From JALOTE01 sp031422195 (GTDB taxonomy: Bacteria; Pseudomonadota; Alphaproteobacteria; Rhizobiales; Rhizobiaceae), in assembly GCA_031422195.1 (NCBI GenBank), contig JANOPZ010000074.1:1-28353 (forward strand): a DNA stretch of 28,353 bases, in the 5' to 3' direction. The translations under genes and the position numbers were made by a program. The notes beneath the pieces were generated by a model. It had not been told where the DNA came from. It saw only the letters and a program-made list of their open reading frames with translations, and did no database searches. How positions within the stretch are numbered: the first letter of the stretch is position 1; each line of letters begins with the position of its first letter. Shown piece by piece: positions 1 to 8,124 of this stretch.

Positions 1-1173
1 TTCGTCACGCACGCCGCCAAGCGCCATACGCACGAATTCACGACCGGTCGCGTTCGCGATCGATTTTCCAAGTGAGGTTTTACCAACGCCTGGAGGGCCA
101 ACAAGACAGATGATTGGGCCTTTGATCTTCTTCGAGCGAGACTGGACCGCCAAATGTTCAATAATGCGCTCCTTCACCTTATCGAGACCATAGTGGTCCG
201 CCTCAAGCACATCTTCGGCGAACTGAAGATCGTTTTTGATGCGTGACGGCTTGCTCCATGGAAGCGACAACATCCAATCGAGATAATTGCGCACAACTGT
301 GGACTCAGCTGCCATGGGTGACATTTGGCGCAGCTTTTTAACTTCGGCCAAAACCTTTTCACGGGCTTCTTTGGTGAATTTCGTTTTTGCAATACGGGCT
401 TCAATTTCAGAAATCTCATCCCGGCCCTCTTCGCCGTCGCCGAGTTCCTTCTGAATTGCCTTCATTTGCTCGTTCAAATAGTATTCGCGCTGGGTTTTTT
501 CCATTTGCCGCTTCACGCGGCTGCGAATGCGCTTTTCAACCTGCAGAACAGAAACTTCGCCTTCCATAAAGCCGAGCACACGCTCTAGCCGGGCACGAAC
601 GCTTACGGTTTCCAACAGTTCCTGCTTTTCAGAAATCTTGATGGCCAAATGCGTTGCCACTGTGTCGGCCAGTTTGGCTGCGTCTTCGATTTGACCGACC
701 GCTGCCACGGTTTCTGGCGAGATTTTTTTGTTAAGTTTGACGTAATTTTCGAAGTCTTTGGATACTGACCGCATCAAGGCTTCGGTTTCAACTTTCGGGC
801 CAGTGTCATCGCTTAGCACATGAGCTTGCGCCTCCATGAACTCGCCGCGCTCACCGAATGAAACAATTTTAGCGCGCGAAAAACCCTCAACAAGCACTTT
901 GACCGTGCCGTCGGGCAATTTCAAAAGCTGCAAAATGTTTGCAAGCGTCCCGATTTTATAAATTTCGTCCATTGACGGGTCATCGTTGGCTGCATCCATT
1001 TGCGTGGCAAGCAAAATCTGGCGTTCACCGGCCATCACTGATTCAAGCGCGAGAATGGATTTCTCGCGGCCCACGAAAAGCGGCACAATCATGTTCGGAA
1101 AAACCACGATATCGCGCAAGGGCAACACAGCGTAGAGGTTGGTTTCAGGCGTTTTTTTGGCTGAATTAGGCAT
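1..1173 (-). CDS. lon: Lon endopeptidase La, N-terminal half (cut by window edge)
   Basis: ATP-dependent serine protease of the cytoplasm that degrades misfolded and regulatory proteins. 391 residues are visible, from an ATG at 1173 to the window edge. The start reads MPNSAKKTPETNLYAVLPLRDIV, the typical beginning of the substrate-binding LON domain (roughly residues 15-210), followed by a charged helical linker and the beginning of the AAA+ domain. Walker A GPPGVGKT lies at about residues 359-366, and the visible part ends in GGVRDE just after it. Walker B, the sensor motifs and the Ser-Lys protease domain lie outside the window. It sits downstream of clpX on the same strand, the standard alphaproteobacterial clpP-clpX-lon order. 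A GA-rich stretch just before the ATG (GAAGAAAGAAATA) is a modest ribosome site. The frame is open through to base 1. Confidence 0.97.
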   Translation of the reverse strand, partial: MPNSAKKTPETNLYAVLPLRDIVVFPNMIVPLFVGREKSILALESVMAGERQILLATQMDAANDDPSMDEIYKIGTLANILQLLKLPDGTVKVLVEGFSRAKIVSFGERGEFMEAQAHVLSDDTGPKVETEALMRSVSKDFENYVKLNKKISPETVAAVGQIEDAAKLADTVATHLAIKISEKQELLETVSVRARLERVLGFMEGEVSVLQVEKRIRSRVKRQMEKTQREYYLNEQMKAIQKELGDGEEGRDEISEIEARIAKTKFTKEAREKVLAEVKKLRQMSPMAAESTVVRNYLDWMLSLPWSKPSRIKNDLQFAEDVLEADHYGLDKVKERIIEHLAVQSRSKKIKGPIICLVGPPGVGKTSLGKSIANATGREFVRMALGGVRDE

Positions 1174-1270
1174 TATATTTCTTTCTTCACTGGCATCTGT
1201 CGCGCCATTTGAAGTGCTCCGGTTTGCCCAGCCGCACCATCATATCCGCTCCAGTTCACAACATGTTAAG

Positions 1271-1296
1271 TGTATAGCTGACTTCGATTTTTCAAG
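1271..1296 (-). promoter_or_regulatory. Possible heat-shock (RpoH-type) promoter of lon
   Basis: Reading the minus strand, CTTGAAAAA (1296-1288) is followed 15 bases after the CTTG by CTATACA (1277-1271), about 100 bases upstream of the lon ATG. The alphaproteobacterial RpoH consensus as I recall it is CTTG, a gap of about 17, then CYTATNT. The boxes fit but the spacing is about two bases short, so this is tentative. Confidence 0.3.
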
Positions 1297-1354
1297 CTTT
1301 ACGGGGATAAATATCGAACTGAAGTCTTGCACCAACGCACACACAAAAGCGTGA

Positions 1355-1374
1355 GCAGCACCGTTAAGTGCTGC
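1355..1374 (-). terminator. Probable terminator after clpX
   Basis: A perfect 7-bp stem (GCAGCAC / GTGCTGC) with a 6-base loop starts 11 bases beyond the clpX stop. In the minus direction it is followed by tcacgcttttgtgtg, so there is a short T run but not a clean one directly at the stem. It could give partial termination between clpX and lon. Confidence 0.45.
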
Positions 1375-1384
1375 CGATAACCCG

Positions 1385-2653
1385 TTACGCTGCGCCTGCG
1401 TCTTTACGTTCTGAATAAATGTAAAGCGGGCGAGCCTTGCCGTTGACGACTTCCGCTGAAATCACAACTTCTTGCACACCTTCCAGCGTTGGCAACTCAA
1501 ACATAGTGTCGAGCAAGATGTTTTCCATGATGGAGCGCAGACCGCGCGCCCCGGTTTTGCGTTCAATTGCCTTTTTGGCAATCGCGCGCAAAGCATCTTC
1601 ATGGAAGGTGAGTTCCACATTTTCCATATCGAAAAGGCGTTGATATTGTTTGCAAATCGCGTTTTTCGGCTGCGACAAGATGTTGATCAAGGCTTCATCA
1701 TCCAAATCTTCGAGCGTTGCCAAAATTGGCAGGCGGCCGACGAACTCGGGGATAAGGCCAAAGCGCAACAAGTCTTCAGGTTCTACTTGGCGGAACAAAT
1801 CGCCGGTACGCCGGTCTTCGGGGCTTTCAACAGTGGCGGCAAAGCCAATTGAGGTTTTACGGCCGCGGTCCGAAATAATGCGCTCAAGGCCCGCAAAAGC
1901 ACCGCCGCAAATGAAGAGAATGTTGGTCGTGTCCACTTGCAAGAACTCTTGCTGTGGATGCTTACGGCCGCCCTGCGGTGGCACGGAGGCAACGGTGCCT
2001 TCCATGATTTTGAGCAAAGCCTGCTGGACGCCCTCACCTGAAACATCACGTGTAATCGACGGGTTGTCAGATTTACGGGAAATCTTATCCACCTCATCAA
2101 TATAAACGATGCCGCGCTGGGCACGTTCAACATTGTAGTCGGCAGCTTGAAGCAGTTTCAGAATAATATTTTCAACATCTTCACCGACATAACCGGCTTC
2201 GGTCAAAGTCGTGGCATCAGACATTGTGAACGGCACATCAATGATCCGGGCGAGCGTTTGCGCGAGCAGGGTTTTACCGGTGCCGGTTGGGCCGATCAGC
2301 AAAATGTTCGATTTTGCCAATTCCACATCATTATTTTTCTGCGCATGGGCAAGGCGCTTATAATGGTTATGAACGGCAACGGCCATCACGCGTTTTGCGT
2401 GTTTCTGGCCAATCACGTAATCATCCAGCACATCCATGATGCTTTGCGGTGATGGCACGCCCTCATCAGATTTGATCAATGATGATTTGTTTTCTTCGCG
2501 GATGATATCCATACAAAGCTCGACGCATTCATCACAGATGAACACCGTCGGGCCTGCAATCAGCTTACGCACCTCGTGCTGGCTTTTGCCGCAGAACGAG
2601 CAATAGAGCGTATTCTTGGTATCACCAGTTGAGCCATTATTGATTTTGCTCAT
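1385..2653 (-). CDS. clpX: ClpX, ATPase and specificity subunit of ClpXP
   Basis: AAA+ unfoldase that recognises tagged substrates and feeds them to ClpP. The 422-residue length is normal. The N-terminal zinc-binding dimerisation domain has cysteines at 18, 21, 40 and 43 (CSFC ... CDEC). The AAA+ module follows: Walker A GPTGTGKT, pore-1 loop GYVGEDVEN, Walker B YIDEVDKI, the RKH-type loop GGRKHPQQ, the IGF tripeptide that docks on ClpP (in KTSIGFAA), and the sensor region LIPEFVGRLP. The start is set by a strong ribosome site (GAAGGAAGGA) about 7 bases before the ATG. It lies between clpP and lon on the same strand, but with gaps of 284 and 211 bases, so each gene may also have its own promoter. 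Confidence 0.98.
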   Translation of the reverse strand: MSKINNGSTGDTKNTLYCSFCGKSQHEVRKLIAGPTVFICDECVELCMDIIREENKSSLIKSDEGVPSPQSIMDVLDDYVIGQKHAKRVMAVAVHNHYKRLAHAQKNNDVELAKSNILLIGPTGTGKTLLAQTLARIIDVPFTMSDATTLTEAGYVGEDVENIILKLLQAADYNVERAQRGIVYIDEVDKISRKSDNPSITRDVSGEGVQQALLKIMEGTVASVPPQGGRKHPQQEFLQVDTTNILFICGGAFAGLERIISDRGRKTSIGFAATVESPEDRRTGDLFRQVEPEDLLRFGLIPEFVGRLPILATLEDLDDEALINILSQPKNAICKQYQRLFDMENVELTFHEDALRAIAKKAIERKTGARGLRSIMENILLDTMFELPTLEGVQEVVISAEVVNGKARPLYIYSERKDAGAA

Positions 2654-2678
2654 CGACTATTCCTTCCTTCAAGGTGCC

Positions 2679-2733
2679 GCATGCGCATGCAAAGCAACCT
2701 TTATTCTTGCCGGGTAAACAAGATTGAACCCGG
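2679..2733. promoter_or_regulatory. clpX leader palindromes
   Basis: Two symmetrical elements lie upstream of clpX. GCATGCGCATGC at 2679-2690 is a perfect 12-bp palindrome about 26 bases before the start codon. CCGGGT (2710-2715) and ACCCGG (2728-2733) form an inverted repeat around a 12-base spacer. Either could be an operator or a folded leader. No known binding motif is recognised. Confidence 0.3.
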
Positions 2734-2873
2734 TCGGCCTATAGGAACGCATAACCCTAAACAAACAACAGTCTGTTATGTGAAGCTATCGCGCGAAAAA
2801 TCAACGAATGATTAAGCATAACCGGCTCAGACACCAGAAAGCCCAAAAAAACGTGTTAAAAATGTCGCAATGA

Positions 2874-2897
2874 AGCCCCGCAACAGATTGCGGGGCT
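2874..2897 (-). terminator. Terminator after clpP
   Basis: A perfect 10-bp GC-rich stem (AGCCCCGCAA / TTGCGGGGCT) with the loop CAGA begins 41 bases past the clpP stop. On the minus strand the next bases are tcattgcgacattttt, so a T run follows but about 10 bases after the stem. This is probably a real, somewhat relaxed, terminator separating clpP from clpX. Confidence 0.55.
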
Positions 2898-2937
2898 GAA
2901 AGGCGCGACAAAAAGGCAAGTTGTCACTAAACAATGC

Positions 2938-3576
2938 TTAAGCCTTGGCACCATCTTTAGGTTCGATTGCCTCACGTGAAGCAATTACTTTGTCGATTAA
3001 GCCCCAATCCTTAGCCGCCGCCGCTGTCATGAAATTGTCGCGCTCAAGACCAGCCTCAATTTCTTCATAACTTTTGCCGGTGTGTTTGACATAGATTTCG
3101 TTTAAGCGGCGCTTCATGTTTTCAATCTCACGCGCCTGAATGAGGATATCAGTCACTTGCCCCTGTGCACCGCCGGAAGGCTGATGCACCATCACGCGGG
3201 CGTTTGGCAGAGCAAAGCGCATGTCTTTGTGGCCTGCAGCGAGCAATAATGAGCCCATAGAAGCGGCTTGGCCCATACACAAAGTGGCTACGGGCGGCTT
3301 AACGAACTGCATCGTATCGTAAATTGCCATACCGGATGTCACCACGCCGCCGGGCGAGTTGATGTACATATTGATTTCTTTTTTCGGGTTTTCTGACTCC
3401 AGAAACAAGAGCTGCGCACAGACCAGTGTAGACATGCCATCTTCAATACCGCCGGTGATGAAAATGATACGTTCTTTGAGCAGCCGTGAAAAAATATCGT
3501 AAGCGCGCTCACCGCGGTTGGTCTGTTCGACAACCATCGGAACGAGGTTCATGTAGGTGTCGATCGGGTCTCTCAT
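2938..3576 (-). CDS. clpP: ClpP, proteolytic subunit of ClpXP/ClpAP
   Basis: Serine peptidase that assembles into the two-ring barrel of the Clp protease. 212 residues from the chosen ATG at 3576 (MRDPIDTYMN). The catalytic triad is visible as Ser106 in GQAASMGS, His131 in VMVHQPSGG and Asp180 in LERDNF. The handle-helix region after IQAREIENM is intact. An in-frame ATG 33 bases further up also exists, but the start at 3576 has a GAAAGGA ribosome site about 7 bases before it and matches where family members begin. First gene of the clpP-clpX-lon block, with a GC-rich hairpin behind it. Confidence 0.97.
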   Translation of the reverse strand: MRDPIDTYMNLVPMVVEQTNRGERAYDIFSRLLKERIIFITGGIEDGMSTLVCAQLLFLESENPKKEINMYINSPGGVVTSGMAIYDTMQFVKPPVATLCMGQAASMGSLLLAAGHKDMRFALPNARVMVHQPSGGAQGQVTDILIQAREIENMKRRLNEIYVKHTGKSYEEIEAGLERDNFMTAAAAKDWGLIDKVIASREAIEPKDGAKA

Positions 3577-3649
3577 AGAAATGTCCTTTCGGGGCATCAG
3601 CCAAGGCATGTGCGCGAATCGCTTATGCCTGATTGTCGAATACTAATGG

Positions 3650-3680
3650 TAAATAGGTCGCCAACACCGGTGGCGACAAG
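3650..3680 (-). promoter_or_regulatory. Possible RpoH-type promoter of clpP
   Basis: On the minus strand CTTG (3680-3677) and CCTATTTA (3657-3650) are separated by 19 bases, about 75 bases before the clpP start. The boxes resemble the alphaproteobacterial heat-shock consensus, but the spacing is one or two bases long. The spacer contains an imperfect inverted repeat (CGCCA ... TGGCG). Confidence 0.3.
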
Positions 3681-3721
3681 GGGGTGCATAAAGACAAGGT
3701 AAATGGGTGGGGCCAATACGG

Positions 3722-4828
3722 TCAGATGTATCGAGCGGGGGCCAACCACCGTTTGAATCCATCCATATCACCGGTTTCAACCGCATCTGCTGCTCTGCGC
3801 CCAACAGCAGAGCCAAACTTATAGCCGTGGCCGGAGCAGGCCGAAATCACCATTGTGCGGCCAAGTTGCTCGGCGGTGAAGTTCTCGTCTTTTGTGTAAG
3901 TGTAGGCACAAGTCACCACGTCCAGTGGTTGATATTGATCGAGATCGCGAATAACGCCACTAAAGTATGCCAGCATTTCTTGGCCTTCGTTTTGCCGCGC
4001 CATACGGTTTGTATCGGCATTTTCAGCTTTGCGTTTGTGCTGCGTTGAGCCAAACTTTAGCCCTGCCCCGCCACTGGGCGGAAGCACATAGCCTTCGATT
4101 TTACCACCAATATCCAAGATCACGGGCGACGTTTCCCACGCTGCGGCGTGGTGCGCGGGCGGGTTCATATACACCACGGCGGTGCGGTAAATAATCAATT
4201 GTTCTTGCATTTGCGGGATAATGTCAGGGGTCCAGCCACCAGCCGCAACCACAACGCGGTCAGCAGATAATTCGCTGCCGTCAGCAATTGTGACCTTGGC
4301 ATTATCGGTGTTGATTGCTGTGACATCAACGTTTTCGCGCAAGATCGCGCCGTGCACCAGCAACCAATCGCGCAGGCCAAGCGCAATCTTGCGGCAATGG
4401 AGTTCTCCGCCTTCTGGTGAAACAACGCCCCACTGCATGGCATCCCTCTTAAGGAACGGGAAGCGTTGCTGCCACTCTTCGTCTTTGACATGGTCATAAC
4501 CAAAACCACCGGCATCCAGCCCTTTGCGAAATACATCGGCATCATCGCCATCATAATGCGAGAAAAGGGCAAAACCCCTTGCATCATAATGGTTTGCGCC
4601 AATATCTTCCCAAACTGAATCCCATGCTTCAAAGGCTTCGGTTATCATTGGCGCATAGCCGGAAGCGGTTGAATAAGCGCGGCGCATGATGCGATGATGG
4701 TCGCCTGATGCCGCCATCGGGTTGGGGATTTGTCCCCGCTCAATGAGTGTGACTAGGTGGCCGCGTTTGATGAGCGCCCAAGCCGTTGAAAGCCCGACAA
4801 TACCGCCACCAACAACAATCACTTTCAT
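3722..4828 (-). CDS. FAD-dependent amine oxidase, sarcosine oxidase / N-methyltryptophan oxidase type
   Basis: Flavoprotein of the DAO fold that probably oxidises a secondary or N-methyl amino acid with oxygen, releasing hydrogen peroxide. 368 residues from ATG 4828, just ahead of the Rossmann motif (VVGGGIVGLSTA at about 5-16). AASGDHHRIMRR near 39-50 matches the active-site region of monomeric sarcosine oxidases. Cys307 in the segment TCAYTYTKDENF lies where that family carries the cysteine that covalently binds FAD, and SGHGYKFG (332-339) is the conserved C-terminal flavin motif. The longer start at 4858 would run into the divergent P450 gene; at 4828 there is an AGGGG about 8 bases upstream. 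Substrate unknown: sarcosine, N-methyltryptophan or pipecolate-like compounds are all possible. Confidence 0.85.
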   Translation of the reverse strand: MKVIVVGGGIVGLSTAWALIKRGHLVTLIERGQIPNPMAASGDHHRIMRRAYSTASGYAPMITEAFEAWDSVWEDIGANHYDARGFALFSHYDGDDADVFRKGLDAGGFGYDHVKDEEWQQRFPFLKRDAMQWGVVSPEGGELHCRKIALGLRDWLLVHGAILRENVDVTAINTDNAKVTIADGSELSADRVVVAAGGWTPDIIPQMQEQLIIYRTAVVYMNPPAHHAAAWETSPVILDIGGKIEGYVLPPSGGAGLKFGSTQHKRKAENADTNRMARQNEGQEMLAYFSGVIRDLDQYQPLDVVTCAYTYTKDENFTAEQLGRTMVISACSGHGYKFGSAVGRRAADAVETGDMDGFKRWLAPARYI

Positions 4829-4877
4829 TTCAAAAACCCCTGCTTGCCAAGACGGCATGCACCGCCAATATGCAACT

Positions 4878-6104
4878 ATGTCAAATAACGATTCAACGCC
4901 CGATTGGCTTCATCTCAACGCTGAAACAAAACACGTCAAGCTCGATGTGCGCGAACAGGCGTTTATCCAGGATCCGTATCAAGCTTACACGCATTTCCAT
5001 GCAGCCGGAGGCCGTATTTTCTGGGAAGATTACGGCTTTTGGTGTTTTGCAAATTATGAAGATGTGAGCAGCCTTTTGCGCGATAAACGCTTTGGCCGCG
5101 AAGTGCCGGGGCATTTGCGCCCTGAAGCGCGGCCGCATTTGGAATGGTTTGACCGCGTAGAAAAACACTCGCTGTTAGAGCTTGAGCCACCGGACCACAC
5201 GCGGCTGCGCCGGTTTGTAAACCGCGCATTTGTTTCAAACCAGATTGAGCGGCTGAGACCCGAGATTGAAACTCTATGCCATGAATTGATCGACAGTTTT
5301 GAAAATTTGGCCGAAGTTGATTTGCTAAAAGCCTACGCAACGCCGATTCCTCTGCGCGTTATTTCATCACTCATGGGCGTGCCACAGAGCTTGGAGCCAA
5401 TGCTGCTCGACTGGTCCCATGCAATGGTGAAACTTTATACGCTCAAAGCGTCGCCTGCAGAGGAAGCCGCTGCCAATGCTGCATGCCGCGATTTTCATGG
5501 CGCGCTGATCGACATTATTGCGCTTAGAAAAGCCAAGCCGGGACAAGATTTGTTGAGCACATTGGCCACCAGCGGTATGAGCGACGATGAAATCGTTTCA
5601 ACCGCTGTTCTCCTGATCAATGCCGGGCACGAAGCGACCGTTCATCAAACCGGTAACACAGTGAAAGTTCTTTATGATCCGTCGTTTCCGGATCGGCGCG
5701 CACTTATAGATCAACACGCGCCAGCCCAAATCGTGGAAGAGGCGTTGCGATTTGATGCGCCACTGCATTTGTTTACGCGATACGCAAATGAAGACATTGA
5801 TTTTGGCAACGGCGTTTTGGTCAGACAACATCAGCAAATCGGATTTTTGTTGGGTGCGGCCAACCGAGATCCGGCGGCGTTTAACGATGCCAATCAGTTC
5901 AAACCTCTACGGGCCGATCAGAAAAATGTGTCATTTGGTGCAGGGATTCACTTTTGTATCGGTGCACCGCTGGCGCGCATGGAATTGTCGATCTCGCTGA
6001 AAACCTTGTTTTCGCGCCTGCCAGAGCTCCAATTGTCACGTGCTGCGCGTTTTGCGGATGCTTACCATTTTCACGGATTGGAAACCCTGTTTGTAAACCC
6101 GTAA
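4878..6104 (+). CDS. Cytochrome P450, soluble bacterial class
   Basis: Haem monooxygenase needing separate ferredoxin and reductase partners, none of which are in the window. 408 residues from ATG 4878, a normal length. Visible are the I-helix segment INAGHEATVH (247-256), the K-helix ExxR (E288/R291) and the haem loop FGAGIHFCIGAPLAR with the thiolate Cys360. The residue after the I-helix acid, normally the oxygen-activating threonine, is Ala253, as in P450eryF. Starts at 4857 or 4722 are also in frame; 4722 lies inside the opposite flavoprotein gene and is unlikely, while 4857 cannot be excluded because neither start has a strong ribosome site. It is divergent from the amine oxidase, with only about 50 bases between the starts, suggesting shared control. 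Substrate unknown. Confidence 0.92.
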   Translation: MSNNDSTPDWLHLNAETKHVKLDVREQAFIQDPYQAYTHFHAAGGRIFWEDYGFWCFANYEDVSSLLRDKRFGREVPGHLRPEARPHLEWFDRVEKHSLLELEPPDHTRLRRFVNRAFVSNQIERLRPEIETLCHELIDSFENLAEVDLLKAYATPIPLRVISSLMGVPQSLEPMLLDWSHAMVKLYTLKASPAEEAAANAACRDFHGALIDIIALRKAKPGQDLLSTLATSGMSDDEIVSTAVLLINAGHEATVHQTGNTVKVLYDPSFPDRRALIDQHAPAQIVEEALRFDAPLHLFTRYANEDIDFGNGVLVRQHQQIGFLLGAANRDPAAFNDANQFKPLRADQKNVSFGAGIHFCIGAPLARMELSISLKTLFSRLPELQLSRAARFADAYHFHGLETLFVNP

Positions 6105-6177
6105 GCGCGAGTGCTCCGTGTTTACACAAATCTAACGCTCAACTGTCAGACCGCCCGAAGAAAACCGGGGTCGATAA

Positions 6178-6633
6178 ATGTTTGGTAATGAAGCTGATAA
6201 ACGCATGCCAGTAACGATGACGCTGGTGAATGGCAGTATCTTGCGCGGAAGCGTGCCTGCGGGCGCAAGCGCCAGCTTGGCTTTTGAGTTGAACAGAGAC
6301 GGTACATTTTTGAACTTCAAAACCTCAACCGGGCAAATCGTGTTTGTTGCCAAATCGACAATTGCGCAAGTTTCTGCGGGCAATGAAGAGAAAAAAGCAA
6401 GTCTACCAGAACTTATAAGGGGCCAAAGCCCCTACAAAGTTCTACGCGTAAGCGATGCAGCAACACCAGAGATGATCCGTCAATCCTATTTGGCGTTGGC
6501 AAAAATCTATCACCCCGATAATTTTGTGGCTGAAACGACCGCGCCGGAAGTCTATGAATATGTTAATGATATGTTCCAGCAGATAACGATGGCCTATTCC
6601 TCGCTAAAGGATTTACAAGCGCAGGCGGCTTAG
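6178..6633 (+). CDS. Small J-domain protein (DnaJ-like co-chaperone fragment family)
   Basis: 151 residues. The first ~75 form a beta-rich segment (MPVTMTLVNGSILRGSVPAG...) with no named motif that I recognise. The last ~70 are a J domain starting at SPYKVLRV, with the diagnostic HPD at 112-114 (IYHPDNF), which stimulates Hsp70 ATPase. It lacks the G/F linker and zinc domain of full DnaJ, so it is a type III J protein, probably presenting a specific client to DnaK. GGGG sits about 8 bases before the ATG. It follows the P450 gene by 73 bases on the same strand, with no terminator seen, and converges with the cupin gene. Confidence 0.85.
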   Translation: MFGNEADKRMPVTMTLVNGSILRGSVPAGASASLAFELNRDGTFLNFKTSTGQIVFVAKSTIAQVSAGNEEKKASLPELIRGQSPYKVLRVSDAATPEMIRQSYLALAKIYHPDNFVAETTAPEVYEYVNDMFQQITMAYSSLKDLQAQAA

Positions 6634-6671
6634 GGTCCCGACCATTTCAATGAAATCAATAGGTCCTGGCC

Positions 6672-7016
6672 CTATCCCTTAATAACGTATTCTTTGCGCG
6701 TCGTTTCAATCACACGCCAAATGCCTTTGAAGCCCGGGCGGATAACGAAGCTGTCACCGGCCTTGAGTTCATGTATGCCGCCGCCTTTTTCTTCGAGCAC
6801 CGAATGGCCGGAGATAATCCGGCAATATTCCCATTCAGTATAAGTGACACGCCATGCACCCGGCGTTGATTCCCAAACGCCGCAAAGCACGCCGTCAACA
6901 TCTTCAAAATTCCAAGTGGTGTGCTTCGGGTTGCCATCAAGAATTTTTTCGTGCGGCGGTGCATCGTGCTCGGGCTTTACGCTGAGCAGGTCAAAACGGT
7001 GAAAATTCTGGGACAT
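6672..7016 (-). CDS. Cupin-fold protein, DUF861/EutQ-like
   Basis: 114-residue single-domain beta-barrel protein of the Cupin_3 type. The order of motifs is typical: GVWESTPGAWRVTYTEWEYCRIISG in the first strand pair, then HELKAGDSFVIRPGFKGIWRVIE. Family members bind a metal or small ligand, and some act in ureidoglycine or ethanolamine metabolism, but nothing here fixes the ligand. A strong AGGAGG precedes the ATG by about 6 bases. It is transcribed toward the J-domain gene, and its start faces the lytic transglycosylase gene, so 7017-7079 is a shared divergent promoter region. Confidence 0.8.
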   Translation of the reverse strand: MSQNFHRFDLLSVKPEHDAPPHEKILDGNPKHTTWNFEDVDGVLCGVWESTPGAWRVTYTEWEYCRIISGHSVLEEKGGGIHELKAGDSFVIRPGFKGIWRVIETTRKEYVIKG

Positions 7017-7079
7017 GGCGGCTCCTCCTGCCAGAATGATTCAAATCTTTTATGCCTCAAACTGGCAGAGTTTAACGCG

Positions 7080-7958
7080 ATGTGCCACAGCAGGATGATG
7101 CAAAGAGCGGTTTTCTTAGGATTAGTTTTGTGCGTGTTGGCTGCTTTCAGCCAAGCGCTTGCAGAACCACAACCAAAGCCTGCGATTGTTGACGCAAAAT
7201 CTCTTGTACAGCGTATCTGCGAACTCATCGAAACCGAGGCGACCAAAAACAACTTACCACCAGAATTCTTCGCACGGCTGATATGGAAGGAAAGTCGGTT
7301 TGATGCACTCGCCGTGTCGCCGGTGGGGGCGGAAGGCATTGCGCAGTTTATGCCCGCCACCGCCACGTTTCGCGGGCTGAAAGACCCGTTTGACATTGAA
7401 CAGGCCCTGCCCGCTTCTGCTGCATATCTGGCTGAACTCACCCGCATTCACGGCAATTTGGGCCTTGCCGCCGCCGCATACAACGCCGGTGAAGGCCGCC
7501 TTCGCCAATGGATGAATGGCAGCTTTTTGCCGATTGAAACCGAGAATTATGTGTTTGATATTTTGGGTGAACCGGCTGAAGTGTTTTTGAACCTCGACCA
7601 TGAAACCAAAATCAAGCCGCTGGATGATAAACTGACATTCGCAGAGGCCTGCCTGAAACTGCCGGTGATCCTGTCTCGTTTCCCTTCGATGGCACAAACA
7701 CTGCGCAAACCGTGGTTTATTCAGGTTGCTGGCGGCTTCAAACAAGGACCCGTGGCGCGGAAATGGACGCGGCTGAGGCCAAAGCTTAACGCCATCATTG
7801 GCAACAACCCCGTTGCGCTGAGCCGCTCCCGCTCCCCGCTTGGTAGGCGTGGTATTTATACGGTGCGGATTGGCGCTGACAGCCGGAACGAAGCGGACGC
7901 GATTTGTGGCGCGATAACGCGGAGCGGGAATAGCTGTTTGGTGAAAAAGGTGCAGTAG
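7080..7958 (+). CDS. Exported lytic transglycosylase with C-terminal SPOR-like domain
   Basis: Periplasmic enzyme that cleaves the glycan strands of peptidoglycan, leaving 1,6-anhydro ends. 292 residues. A signal peptide (RAVFLGLVLCVLAAFSQALA) ends near residue 28. The SLT catalytic domain follows, with catalytic Glu71 in IWKESRFD, then GAEGIAQFMPATA and AAAYNAGEGRL. The last ~80 residues (PWFIQVAGGF ... GRRGIYTVRIGADSRNEADAIC) look like a SPOR domain, which binds denuded glycan at the division septum. The start is uncertain: ATGs at 7080, 7095 and 7098 all give a good signal peptide, and 7098 has an AGGA close by. The frame is open back to 6921, but that start would enter the divergent cupin gene. 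Confidence 0.9.
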   Translation: MCHSRMMQRAVFLGLVLCVLAAFSQALAEPQPKPAIVDAKSLVQRICELIETEATKNNLPPEFFARLIWKESRFDALAVSPVGAEGIAQFMPATATFRGLKDPFDIEQALPASAAYLAELTRIHGNLGLAAAAYNAGEGRLRQWMNGSFLPIETENYVFDILGEPAEVFLNLDHETKIKPLDDKLTFAEACLKLPVILSRFPSMAQTLRKPWFIQVAGGFKQGPVARKWTRLRPKLNAIIGNNPVALSRSRSPLGRRGIYTVRIGADSRNEADAICGAITRSGNSCLVKKVQ

Positions 7959-7986
7959 TTTTTATGGCTCACCACAAATCTATATC

Positions 7987-8097
7987 ATTAGTCATCCCCG
8001 CGAATGCGGGGACCCAGACTTTCTTATCTTAAATCATTGAAATTTCAGCAAGAAAACAAGCCTAGGCCCCCGCACAAGAAAGGCGGGGGTGACTAAT
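7987..8097. repeat. Inverted-repeat element, family A, copy 1
   Basis: A 111-base non-coding element bounded by a 15-base inverted repeat with one mismatch (ATTAGTCATCCCCGC at the left, GCGGGGGTGACTAAT at the right). Each end also folds on itself: CCCCGC-gaat-GCGGGG on the left and CCCCCGC ... GCGGGGG on the right. A related copy sits at 16849-16946, sharing GCGGGGA.CCAGACTT.CTT, CAGCAA and a TGACTAA end. It resembles the widespread ATTCCCGC...GCGGGAAT type of dispersed repeat. It encodes nothing and could be a non-autonomous mobile relic or an mRNA 3'-end structure. Confidence 0.8.
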
Positions 8098-8124
8098 TTC
8101 TAGGCTTTGGTGGTCAAACTATCC

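Noticed and set aside
1437..2452. Several plus-strand open frames across clpX, up to 151 codons
   Set aside because: They are antisense shadows of a highly conserved gene, with no family motifs.
4722..4877. Longer P450 beginning at 4722
   Set aside because: It would overlap the start of the well-supported amine oxidase on the other strand, and the extra residues look like antisense translation.
6634..6671. Bidirectional terminator between the J-domain and cupin genes
   Set aside because: Only short broken complementarities (AGGG/CCCT, GACC/GGTC) with mismatches and no T run.
6921..7079. Longer N-terminus for the lytic transglycosylase gene from an ATG at 6921
   Set aside because: It would enter the divergent cupin gene and place about 53 extra residues before a clear signal peptide.
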